This document shows positions 36,443-44,444 of a stretch of 64,000 nt of DNA, piece after piece. Source of the DNA: Pseudomonas sp. MUP55. GTDB taxonomy: Bacteria; Pseudomonadota; Gammaproteobacteria; Pseudomonadales; Pseudomonadaceae. The notes under the pieces were generated by a model. It searched no databases. It was given only the letters and a program-made list of their open reading frames with translations, and had not been told where the DNA came from. Numbering within the stretch: the stretch's first letter is position 1; each line of letters opens with the position of its first letter. The stretch is taken from positions 5,215,501 to 5,279,500 of the forward strand of contig NZ_CP138214.1 of assembly GCF_034043515.1 (NCBI RefSeq), given 5' to 3'. A program made the position numbers and the translations under genes.

Positions 36443-37912
36443 TTAAAACCCAGAGGGCCGAGGTTGCCATTGCGGCGTGCCCAGAGGGTTGTCCAGCTCC
36501 ATCTGCATCAACTGGCCAATGGTCTGCCCGACCTTTTGCACGGCCATCTCGACCTTGCGCGTGGGCGGGTTGGCGAAGTTCAGCCGGACGCAATTGCGGT
36601 ATTTTCCCGCCGCCGAAAAGATATTGCCGTTGGCCACTTGAACGTCCTGGGCTTCCAGCAGGCGGTTGAGGGCATAGGTATCGAATTCACCGGGCAACTC
36701 GACCCACAGGGTAAAGCCACCCTGGGGCTGGCTGACGCGGGTACCCGACGGGAAGTAACGGTTGACCCATTCACTCATCAGATCGCCGTTGCGCTTGTAT
36801 TGCTTGCGCATGCGGCGCAAGTGCAGCAGGTAGTTGCCCTTGGCGATAAACTCGGCCACCGCCAATTGCGGCTGGGTGACGGTGGCGCCAGAACCAATGA
36901 ATTTCATGTGCAGCACCTGGGGCAGATAGCGCCCCGGGGCGATCCAGCCGACGCGAAGGCCAGGGGCAACCGTCTTGGAAAACGAACTGCACAACATCAC
37001 CCGGTTGTCCTCATCAAAGGACTTGAGCGAGCGTGGCCGAGGGTAGCGATGGGACAGGTCACCGTAGATATCGTCTTCAATGATGGGCACGTCGAAGCGC
37101 TGTGCCATGCGAATCAGCTTGAGCTTGCGCTCGTCGGGCATGATGTAGCCCATGGGGTTGTTGCAGTTGGCGGTGAGTTGGATCACCTTGATCGGCCACT
37201 GCTCCAGCGCCATTTCCAGGGCTTCCAGGTTGATGCCGGTCACCGGGTCGCTGGGAATTTCCAGCGCCTTGAGGTCGGCCGCCTTGAGGATCTGCATCAT
37301 CCCGTAGTAGCTCGGCGAGGCGATCGCCACGATGTCGCCGGGCGAGCACACGGCGCGGATCGCAATGGACAGGGCTTCCTGACAGCCGCTGGTGACAATC
37401 AGGTCGGCCGGTGTCACGCGAACGCCCGAGTCGATGGACAGCCGGGCGATCTGTTCACGCAGCGCCAATACACCCTGGATGTGGCTGTATTGCAGGCTGA
37501 AACTGTCACTGCGTCGACTGATACGGGCCATCGCGGTCAGCAATGGCTTGAGGGTCGGTACGCTGATGTCCGGCATACCGCACCCCAGCTGGACGATATC
37601 GGCGCCTTGATCAAGTCGCATCAGCTCCTGGACCATGTCCCACTGGGAAATGTCCACCGGCCGCAGAATGGGCCGGCCCATCTGGGGCAGCGGCGCCACG
37701 CGGCGGTCCGACGGCACGAAATAGCCCGACTTGGGGCGCGATACCGCCAGCCCCGAACATTCCAATACACGGTAGGCCTGTTGCACGGTGGTCAGGCTGA
37801 CGCCGTGCTCATGGCTAAGGGTGCGCACAGACGGCAAGCGCTCGCCAGGCCCGTATAGCCCCTGCTCGATGCGGCTGCTGATGAATTCGGCGAGGTTCAG
37901 ATAAAGAGTCAT
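36443..37912 (-). CDS. MocR-type PLP-dependent regulator of the metabolite cluster (GvgR-like)
   Basis: A 489-residue GntR/aminotransferase fusion. Residues 1-70 form a winged helix (ERLPSVRTLSHEHGVSLTTVQQAYRVL); the rest is a fold-type I aminotransferase with NNPMG at 251-255, EDDIYGDL and the PLP lysine K313 in SSFSKTVAPGLRVGW. It sits divergently from the biosynthetic genes, with 261 bp carrying repeated GATCTGT boxes between. By content and place it matches the PLP regulator I remember from the gvg cluster. It likely senses an amino acid or amine pathway metabolite. Confidence 0.88.
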   Translation of the reverse strand: MTLYLNLAEFISSRIEQGLYGPGERLPSVRTLSHEHGVSLTTVQQAYRVLECSGLAVSRPKSGYFVPSDRRVAPLPQMGRPILRPVDISQWDMVQELMRLDQGADIVQLGCGMPDISVPTLKPLLTAMARISRRSDSFSLQYSHIQGVLALREQIARLSIDSGVRVTPADLIVTSGCQEALSIAIRAVCSPGDIVAIASPSYYGMMQILKAADLKALEIPSDPVTGINLEALEMALEQWPIKVIQLTANCNNPMGYIMPDERKLKLIRMAQRFDVPIIEDDIYGDLSHRYPRPRSLKSFDEDNRVMLCSSFSKTVAPGLRVGWIAPGRYLPQVLHMKFIGSGATVTQPQLAVAEFIAKGNYLLHLRRMRKQYKRNGDLMSEWVNRYFPSGTRVSQPQGGFTLWVELPGEFDTYALNRLLEAQDVQVANGNIFSAAGKYRNCVRLNFANPPTRKVEMAVQKVGQTIGQLMQMELDNPLGTPQWQPRPSGF

Positions 37913-37931
37913 GCCTCTGACTGTAGCCGCT

Positions 37932-38000
37932 GATCTGTGGCTTAAGAAGTTACAGATTGGCCTTTTTTTGAAAAATTTTCAGCGCAAAAACCCGATCTGT
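37932..38000. promoter_or_regulatory. Candidate binding boxes for the MocR-type regulator
   Basis: GATCTGT occurs directly repeated at 37932-37938 and 37994-38000, with an inverted ACAGAT at 37952-37957, in an AT-rich stretch of the divergent promoter region. MocR proteins bind spaced direct and inverted boxes in such regions. The 37913-38173 interval holds no other feature I can support. Confidence 0.4.
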
Positions 38001-38173
38001 ATTTAAAAGATCGAGTTCCGCTGTATCTGCAATACACATCGTCGCCTTGGGATGATAGGCCCCATAACGGTGCGCAACACCTTGGACACCTTAGGCGCAA
38101 AATAGCAAAGCAGCACTGTACGCACCAAGTTTTCAGAAATGCCCTACAAAAACAGACACAGGGATCAAGCGCT

Positions 38174-39181
38174 ATGACGGCAAGGACGACGCTCACACCG
38201 CAGATGGCCGAGTACGAACAGAAGTTTACCGATGCCGGCGACGTTCGATGGCTGCCCTATTTGATGTACTTCCACCCCACTGACCACGCCTCATCCGTGG
38301 TCAATACAGATGCATCCGGTTTTCGTTATTCCGAGTCATTGGGCACGCGCTATTCGGTGGTCGATGGCATCAAGGGTAATGGCCCGGTACGCCTCCTGGC
38401 GGGCAGCTCCACCGTGTTCGGCATTGGCGCCAGCGCCGACAGCCTGACCCTGGCTTCGCGCCTGACGCACAACGATCCTCGTGCCCAGCGCTGGGTCAAT
38501 TTCGGCGGGCGCAGTTTCAACTCTACGCAAGAACTGGTGCTGTTCACCCTGAACCGGCACCACCTACCCAAGGTGGATGAAATCGTGCTGTTTTCCGGTT
38601 TCAACAACCTTGGCCTGGCGCGTCAGCCCCAAGCCTATCGGGGCGAGCACGGCGCTTTTTTCAACTGCCATCAGTTTTTCGATGCCTTGGGGCCGCAACA
38701 ACCGGCCGCCAGCAACTGGAGCCTGTCGAATCTGTTCGGCAAGCCTCAGGAGACCGAGCAACCGGCGCCGCCGTCGATGCAGGAACAGATTGACTACGCC
38801 GCCAAGCTGACCTTGCAGCACCTGGATATCTGGCGTGCCCTGGCCACGGACATGGGCGCAAAGCTGACGTTCATCCTGCAGCCCCTGGCAGGCTGGGTCC
38901 GCGAGACCGGCAGCAGCGAGGAAGAGCAACTGTTTGCCGAACTGGACCAGTTGGGCAATTTCACCGAGGTGTATGGCGACATCCTGCAAACCTCGGTGCG
39001 CGAAACCTACGCCCAGCGCCTGCGCGAAGGCGCCCGGGCCATGGGGGTGGGGTTCGTCGACATCACGCCATTGCTGGCCGAGGCGTTGGGCCCGCAGGAC
39101 TGGCAGTTCGTTGACCGCATCCACTTCACCGACGCCGGCAACGATCTGGTTTCAAAACTTATTCTCGATGTCACCCGCTAA
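38174..39181 (+). CDS. SGNH/GDSL-type hydrolase of the metabolite cluster
   Basis: A 335-residue protein with the SGNH blocks: Ser78 in LLAGSSTVFG (block I), a Gly in NFGGRSFNSTQE, Asn in FSGFNNLG and the DRIHFTDAGN end with D314 and H317. There is no signal peptide, so it acts in the cytosol. It is the first biosynthetic gene and the small peptide follows 12 bp later. It could remove an acyl or peptidyl group from an intermediate; that is inference. Confidence 0.85.
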   Translation: MTARTTLTPQMAEYEQKFTDAGDVRWLPYLMYFHPTDHASSVVNTDASGFRYSESLGTRYSVVDGIKGNGPVRLLAGSSTVFGIGASADSLTLASRLTHNDPRAQRWVNFGGRSFNSTQELVLFTLNRHHLPKVDEIVLFSGFNNLGLARQPQAYRGEHGAFFNCHQFFDALGPQQPAASNWSLSNLFGKPQETEQPAPPSMQEQIDYAAKLTLQHLDIWRALATDMGAKLTFILQPLAGWVRETGSSEEEQLFAELDQLGNFTEVYGDILQTSVRETYAQRLREGARAMGVGFVDITPLLAEALGPQDWQFVDRIHFTDAGNDLVSKLILDVTR

Positions 39182-39193
39182 AAGGACTTGCAC

Positions 39194-39277
39194 ATGAAAT
39201 CCATCAAGAAGTTTTTCCAGCGCCTGTTTGGAAAAAAGAAGAAAAAGCCTGACTCCTCCATTTATCCGATGTTCTGA
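39194..39277 (+). CDS. 27-residue basic peptide (GvgA-like)
   Basis: A short complete frame with AGGA 7 bases before the ATG and 12 bp after the SGNH gene. The N-terminal part MKSIKKFFQRLFGKKKKK is amphipathic and very basic; the C-terminal PDSSIYPMF is non-basic with aromatic residues. The tight spacing, good ribosome site and place before the oxidase argue that it is real. A short ORF of this kind (gvgA) is part of the WH6 gvg cluster as I remember it. Its role is unknown: carrier peptide, leader-like substrate, or an activator. Confidence 0.8.
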   Translation: MKSIKKFFQRLFGKKKKKPDSSIYPMF

Positions 39278-39300
39278 CGCGGCACTGGAAGGTAATGGCT

Positions 39301-41505
39301 ATGGATGGCTCGGTTCCTACGCGTATTCCCTCGGGCGACAGGTGGCGCGAACTCTATCGTTTGGCGCTTGATCCTGAATGTTTCCTGGATGCGCAGTACC
39401 TCGACAACTTGCTGGCTGACGACGGCGAGCCGGAGCAGTTGCCACTGTTGTCCAATCGGATTGACGCATGGCAGTTGGAACAGGCGTCTGCGTATGCCGG
39501 GGCCGCCGCCGCGGCTGTCGAACAGCGTAACGTGCAGGCTTTTGCTCAGGCGTTGGCTGTCTATTCGGCGCCGATGGCCTCGGTGCTGGGTTGCTGGCTG
39601 CAAGGCATGAGTGCGCCCGGCGTGTTTGAAGACCCGGCGCAGTTGCGCTTGATGCAACTGTTTGCCCATGACGTTGGCGTCGGCTACCCGAACGCCTCCC
39701 GCGCCCATCACTTCAACGCGCTGTTGGGCCAATTACAGCTGACGGCCTATGCCTTGGCTCCGGCGCAGCTGGCGACCTTGCCGGACCTGGATGACGAGGC
39801 GTTCGAACTGCCCGCGCTGTTGCTGGCCTTGAGCCGGCGCAGCGATGCGTTTGGCGATGAACTCTGCGGTGTCGATTGGGCCCTGCGCGCCGTCGGGTTA
39901 TGCCCGGGCTGGGCCGCCATGGGCCAGCTTGAAGGGCTGTCACTGGAGCTGGGCCGGCTGGATCTGAGCGCTTCCTTTCCAGGCGTTGAGCCGGCTTCGT
40001 TGCGCCATATCAGCCAATGGGTCGCGCACCGCATCATCGAGCAGGGCGAGGATCGCCAGGCCCGACTGCTGCGTGGCGCCCATTGGCTGTTCGGCGCGCT
40101 GCAACGCTGGAATGCCCGACTGTATAACGCCTCCCTGACTGCCACCTCGCCCCAGCAGGCCATCGCGCAGTTGATGCAGCGCCTGGCCCGGGTGGGCGCG
40201 GTGTATCACCAGAATTACCTGATCGAAGGCCGCAGCCTGGCGCTGTGGCTTGAAGAGGCGCAGCAAGACCCATTGCCTCTGCTGGATGTGCTGTCGCGCA
40301 GCCGCCTGATCGTGCCCGGCAATTCGAAAAAAAGCCTGCTGGTCACCAGCCTGGTGGCACCGACCGGGCGCATGTTCCGCATCTTCAGCGAGGCGGACTT
40401 GAGCGTGATTGGCCAGTGGATCGACTGGTTGCCTCAGGCCGCCGCCACCCGGCAATTGCCGCGCCAGCCAGTCGACAGGTCGGCCAAGACGCCGCGCCCG
40501 ATCACAGCCAGCCCAGCCGACACCGGGCACTGGCCCAAGAGCCTGCGCGAGGCCTACTTTGTGTTGCAGGGCCGTGCGCTGCAGCCGGCGACCCTGAAGT
40601 TCGCACACGCCTATGTGAGCCGTTGGCTGGAGCGTTCACGCACATCATTGAAAACGTCCGAGCGCCAGTTGCCCGAACAGTGGGGACCTCATGTGCTGCG
40701 CGGCTGGTTGTTGGACAAGCACGACCAGAACGGCCAGCAGTTCGATGACAGCGACCCGGCGCAAATACCCAGCCGGGAAGAAATCATCGAGTCGACCTTG
40801 CAACTGGCGCCCCTGACGCTGATCGACGGCGCCTGGCTGCAAGGTTTTACCGACGTTGGGCTGGCGTCTTCCCACGTGGGCTACACCCTGTTCCAGACCT
40901 ACTGGGACGAGTTGGGCAACGGTATCGAGGCGCTCAATCATCCGAAGATCTACCGCGACGGCCTGCGCGAAATGGGTTTCGAACTGGCGCCCACCGGCAG
41001 CCGCGACTTCGCCGAAGACCCGCGCCTGTATGAGGAGTCGTTCCGCCTGCCCGTGTACTGGCTGTGCCTGGGCAAGCTGCCGATGACGTTCATGCCTGAA
41101 GTCCTCGGCATGAACCTGGCAATGGAGCTGTCAGGCGTGGGCGGCAGCTACCGCTCGGCGCGGCGCTTTTTACGGCACTACGGATTCAGCACGGCGTTCG
41201 TCGATCTGCACAACACCATCGATAACGTCTCGACCGGGCACTCGGCCTGGGCTGCCGATGCGATTGATGCCTACATGCGCGCGTTGACCAGTGCCGAGCA
41301 GGTCGCCGCGCAATGGCAGCGTGTGCGAGTGGGTTATGAGTCCCTGGCGCCGACGCCGGGCAAGTGGAGTTCGGTGTTGCGTCGATTGAGCCTCTCATCG
41401 ACCTCCAGCGTGCTCCCGCGTCCAGTACGTACCGCCGCTTCAAAAGGCTATCTGCATCACTTGCCGATTACTCGGCAAGTGATGCTGGAAACCAGCGAAC
41501 ACTAA
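39301..41505 (+). CDS. Haem-oxygenase-like diiron oxidase with long N-terminal domain
   Basis: A 734-residue enzyme of the iron-containing redox (HDO) superfamily. The C-terminal ~270 residues hold plausible diiron ligands: E497 (EEIIESTLQL), E537 (TYWDELGNG), H547 (LNHPKIY), E600 or E609 (PEVLGMNLAMEL) and D641/H647 (HNTIDNVSTGHSAWA). Around residues 330-375 the text LIVPGNSKKSLLVTSL...SEADLSVIGQWI resembles the PGxxxxS/xxxIxxWI pattern of some redox-linked modules. Known HDO enzymes include N-oxygenases, fitting an N-O bond in the product. The ATG at 39301 is preferred because GGAAGG lies 8 bases upstream; 39295 is possible. Confidence 0.82.
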   Translation: MDGSVPTRIPSGDRWRELYRLALDPECFLDAQYLDNLLADDGEPEQLPLLSNRIDAWQLEQASAYAGAAAAAVEQRNVQAFAQALAVYSAPMASVLGCWLQGMSAPGVFEDPAQLRLMQLFAHDVGVGYPNASRAHHFNALLGQLQLTAYALAPAQLATLPDLDDEAFELPALLLALSRRSDAFGDELCGVDWALRAVGLCPGWAAMGQLEGLSLELGRLDLSASFPGVEPASLRHISQWVAHRIIEQGEDRQARLLRGAHWLFGALQRWNARLYNASLTATSPQQAIAQLMQRLARVGAVYHQNYLIEGRSLALWLEEAQQDPLPLLDVLSRSRLIVPGNSKKSLLVTSLVAPTGRMFRIFSEADLSVIGQWIDWLPQAAATRQLPRQPVDRSAKTPRPITASPADTGHWPKSLREAYFVLQGRALQPATLKFAHAYVSRWLERSRTSLKTSERQLPEQWGPHVLRGWLLDKHDQNGQQFDDSDPAQIPSREEIIESTLQLAPLTLIDGAWLQGFTDVGLASSHVGYTLFQTYWDELGNGIEALNHPKIYRDGLREMGFELAPTGSRDFAEDPRLYEESFRLPVYWLCLGKLPMTFMPEVLGMNLAMELSGVGGSYRSARRFLRHYGFSTAFVDLHNTIDNVSTGHSAWAADAIDAYMRALTSAEQVAAQWQRVRVGYESLAPTPGKWSSVLRRLSLSSTSSVLPRPVRTAASKGYLHHLPITRQVMLETSEH

Positions 41506-41522
41506 CGCCACGAGGAGCAATT

Positions 41523-41675
41523 ATGTCTTTGGTAGAAGTGCATAACGAATGGGACCCCCTCGAGGAAATGATCGTGGGCATCGCCCATGGTGCGCGCGTG
41601 CCACGAGCGGACAAAGGCCTGTTCGCCCTCGACTACAGCGAGCGTCGACAGGGCACGCTGGAAGATTACCGTTGA
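41523..41675 (+). pseudogene. Amidinotransferase reduced by in-frame internal deletion
   Basis: A 50-codon frame with a strong GAGGAG site. Its first ~38 residues (VHNEWDPLEEMIVG...) are the N-terminus of glycine/arginine amidinotransferases. The last ten, RRQGTLEDYR, match the C-terminal end of that family (RRRGTLQSYL in human GATM). The ~300 residues between, with the catalytic His, Asp and Cys (GGGFHCW), are missing, and the frame is kept. It cannot have amidinotransferase activity. The LysE gene starts 13 bases later. Confidence 0.82.
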
Positions 41676-41688
41676 ACAGGGCGTGATC

Positions 41689-42312
41689 ATGCAGGCACTG
41701 GATTACTACTCGATTGCGCTGTTCGTTATCGCCACATGCGTCACGCCAGGGCCGAACAACGTGATGCTGATGTCGTCCGGCGCCAATTTCGGCATCGGTC
41801 GAACGCTGCGCCATGTGGCCGGTATCAACATCGGTTTTCCGCTGATGCTGGTGGCCGTCGGGCTGGGGGCCGGTGCGGTGTTCCGGCAATACCCACGCCT
41901 GCATGATGGCTTGCAGGTGGTCGGCGCGCTGTACCTGTTATTCCTGGCGTACCAGATTGCCAGTGCCCCCACCACCGACCTGGGTGACAAATCAGGCAAG
42001 CCGTTGGGGTTCACGGCGGCAGCGCTGTTCCAGTGGGTCAACCCCAAAGCCTGGGTGATGGCGGTGGGCGCGGTGCTGGCTTACACCTCGCCCCTGGGTT
42101 CGTACACGGTGCAGGTATTTCTGATCGCCCTGCTGTTTTTCGTGTTCGGCTCACCGTGCTCCATGGTCTGGGTGTTTTTCGGGCAGTACCTGCGGCGCTT
42201 CCTGACCCATCCGCAACGGTTGAAGGCCTTCAATATCACCATGAGCCTGGTGCTCGTGGTCTCTTTGATTCCGGTTTTACGAAGCCTGCCATTCGCGCAA
42301 TGGTGGTCTTGA
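41689..42312 (+). CDS. LysE/RhtB family exporter 1
   Basis: A 207-residue exporter with the family hallmark CVTPGPNNVMLMSSGANFG near residues 16-34 and about six transmembrane helices; FQWVNPKAWVMAVGA is the second conserved block. It should export an amino-acid-like product. The ATG at 41689 follows the amidinotransferase remnant by 13 bases, so it may be translated by reinitiation. Confidence 0.9.
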   Translation: MQALDYYSIALFVIATCVTPGPNNVMLMSSGANFGIGRTLRHVAGINIGFPLMLVAVGLGAGAVFRQYPRLHDGLQVVGALYLLFLAYQIASAPTTDLGDKSGKPLGFTAAALFQWVNPKAWVMAVGAVLAYTSPLGSYTVQVFLIALLFFVFGSPCSMVWVFFGQYLRRFLTHPQRLKAFNITMSLVLVVSLIPVLRSLPFAQWWS

Positions 42313-42366
42313 AACGCAGAGAAAGGTTGCCCGCACGTCAGCAGTTCGATTGACGAGGACAACTCC

Positions 42367-42402
42367 ATGGATTGGCAGAATGTGATGAGGATGCACAGTT
42401 AA
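42367..42402 (+). CDS. Possible 11-residue leader peptide
   Basis: The frame MDWQNVMRMHS has GAGGA 8 bases upstream of its ATG, and its TAA abuts the ATG of the carbamoyltransferase (TAA|ATG). The carbamoyltransferase itself has only a GAGG 12 bases upstream. This looks like a coupling leader or the last trace of a lost gene. Confidence 0.35.
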   Translation: MDWQNVMRMHS

Positions 42403-44244
42403 ATGGCTAATTATGTTTTAGGGATTTCTGCCTTTTACCACGACAGTGCTGCTGCTCTGGTCAAGGACGGCGTGCCCGTCGCTGCCGCCCAGGAAGAGCG
42501 CTTTACCCGCGTGCGCCACGACCCGGCATTCCCGGCCCAGGCGATTGCCTATTGCCTGGACGCCGAGGGCATCACCCTGGCTGACCTGGCGGCGGTGGTT
42601 TACTACGAAGACCCCCAGGAAAAATTCTCCCGGGTGATTTCGTCATTTGCCAGCGGCGGCATCGGCGGTGCGCGTACGTTCATCAATGCGATGCCCGAAT
42701 GGATTCGCTGGAAGTGGAACGTGCTCAAGTTCGTCGACGAGCAACTGGAGACGCTGGGCCGAGGCAAGGCGCCGCGAACCCAGGCTTCCCAGCATCACCG
42801 TTCCCACGCGGCGGCGGCGTTTTACCCCTCGCCGTTCAAGAACGCCGCCGTGTTGTGCATCGACGGCATCGGCGAATGGCACTCGACCACTATCTGGCAC
42901 GGCCAGGGCTCGAACCTTGAACTGAAAAACTCGATTTCCTATCCCCATTCCGTGGGCTTGCTGTATTCGGCCATGACCTACTATTGCGGGTTCAAGGTCG
43001 ACTCCGGGGAATACAAGCTGATGGGCCTGGCGCCGTACGGCCAGCCGGTCTACGCCGACAAGATTCGCGACGAGCTGATCAATATCCGTGAAGACGGCTC
43101 GTTCACCCTGAACATGAAGTACTTCGAGTACCTGCGCGGTGAGCGCATGGTCGGCGAGGCATTCGAAGCGCTGTTCGGCGGGCCGATCCGTCAGCCCGAA
43201 AGCCCGATCTCGCAGCGCGAGTGCGACTTGGCCGCCTCGATTCAAAAGGTCACCGAGGAAGTGGTGCTGGGCCTGGCCACCGCCGCGATCAAGCAGACCG
43301 GCGAGCGCAACCTGTGCCTGGCCGGCGGCGTGGCCTTGAACTGCGTGGCCAACGGCGTGCTCAGCCGCTCGGGGCGTTTCGATTCGATCTGGATCCAGCC
43401 GGCGGCCGGCGATGCCGGTTGTGCCCTGGGCGCGGCGCTGGATTTTGCGGTGCGGCATAACGGCCGTCCGCATCTGGATGGCAACAAGTCCGATGCGATG
43501 AGCGGCAGCTTGCTGGGGCCGGGCTTTGGCGACGAAGAAATCGCCCAGTTTCTGCTGGAAAACCAATACCCCTTCACCCGCTATGACGACGCGGGGCTGT
43601 ATGACCAGGTTGCCAGCCGCCTGGCCGAGGGCGCGGTGGTGGGATGGTTCCAGGGGCGCATGGAGTTCGGCCCACGGGCCTTGGGCGCGCGTTCGATTCT
43701 GGGCGATGCGCGCAATCCCGAGATGCAGCGCACCATGAACCTGAAGATCAAATACCGCGAGTCGTTCCGCCCGTTTGCCCCGGCCGTGCTGGCCGAGGAC
43801 GCCGGCAACTACTTCGATATCTGCGAAAAAAGCCCTTACATGCTGATGGTCGCGCCGGTCACCGACTCGATCAAATCCCAGCAGTCGCGCCAAGAGGGCG
43901 GCCCGGAGCGAGGCTTGGGCAGCATCAACAATATTCGCTCGCAACTGCCGGCAGTGACCCACGTCGATTTGTCCGCACGGGTGCAAACCGTCACCGAGGA
44001 AAACAACGCACCGTTCACCTACCTGCTGCGCAGTTTCAAGGAGCGCACGGGATGCTCGGTGCTGGTCAACACCTCGTTCAACGTGCGCGGCGAACCCATC
44101 GTGTGCAAACCCGAGGAAGCGTACGCCTGCTTCATGCGCACCGAAATGGACGTGCTGGTCCTGGGCCGTTACGTGCTGGAGCGCCCCGGCCAACCGACCT
44201 TCGTCGAAGCTGTCGACTGGCGCAGCGAAATCCCGCTGGATTGA
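42403..44244 (+). CDS. NodU/CmcH-type carbamoyltransferase
   Basis: A 613-residue carbamoyltransferase. The N-terminal ASKHA domain starts with LGISAFYHDSAAALVKDG and contains HHRSHAAAAFY (metal His) and the YKLMGLAPYG block; the C-terminal Carbam_trans_C domain has FGPRALGARSIL and VNTSFNVRGEPIV. It uses carbamoyl phosphate and ATP to carbamoylate a hydroxyl or amino group of a small metabolite. It is a defining gene of the gvg-like set. Since the final FVG molecule has no carbamoyl group, it may act as an activating or leaving group. Confidence 0.92.
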   Translation: MANYVLGISAFYHDSAAALVKDGVPVAAAQEERFTRVRHDPAFPAQAIAYCLDAEGITLADLAAVVYYEDPQEKFSRVISSFASGGIGGARTFINAMPEWIRWKWNVLKFVDEQLETLGRGKAPRTQASQHHRSHAAAAFYPSPFKNAAVLCIDGIGEWHSTTIWHGQGSNLELKNSISYPHSVGLLYSAMTYYCGFKVDSGEYKLMGLAPYGQPVYADKIRDELINIREDGSFTLNMKYFEYLRGERMVGEAFEALFGGPIRQPESPISQRECDLAASIQKVTEEVVLGLATAAIKQTGERNLCLAGGVALNCVANGVLSRSGRFDSIWIQPAAGDAGCALGAALDFAVRHNGRPHLDGNKSDAMSGSLLGPGFGDEEIAQFLLENQYPFTRYDDAGLYDQVASRLAEGAVVGWFQGRMEFGPRALGARSILGDARNPEMQRTMNLKIKYRESFRPFAPAVLAEDAGNYFDICEKSPYMLMVAPVTDSIKSQQSRQEGGPERGLGSINNIRSQLPAVTHVDLSARVQTVTEENNAPFTYLLRSFKERTGCSVLVNTSFNVRGEPIVCKPEEAYACFMRTEMDVLVLGRYVLERPGQPTFVEAVDWRSEIPLD

Positions 44245-44275
44245 TCCTTACCCTTCACTCATTGGAGCTTTTACC

Positions 44276-44419
44276 GTGCTCAGATTGCTTGCATTGCTGA
44301 TGTTTATCGTCGTGCTGTTGCCCATCGGGCTGACGCGTTCGGTGTTTCATTCGTCCCGGTTCGGGCGGCGTTTTCACCAGGCGCCGACGGCCTGGGACCA
44401 CTGCGTGAGCAAATCGTAA
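44276..44419 (+). CDS. 47-residue single-pass membrane peptide
   Basis: Starts with GTG, with GGAG 9 bases upstream, 31 bp after the carbamoyltransferase. One hydrophobic helix (LRLLALLMFIVVLLPIGLT) is followed by a basic stretch (SSRFGRRFHQ) and ends PTAWDHCVSKS with a single Cys. It ends 25 bp before the aminotransferase. I do not recognise a family. Small membrane proteins often accompany this type of carbamoyltransferase and may anchor it or assist export. Confidence 0.7.
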   Translation: MLRLLALLMFIVVLLPIGLTRSVFHSSRFGRRFHQAPTAWDHCVSKS

Positions 44420-44444
44420 CGCCACCGCCCAAGGAACCGCGCCC

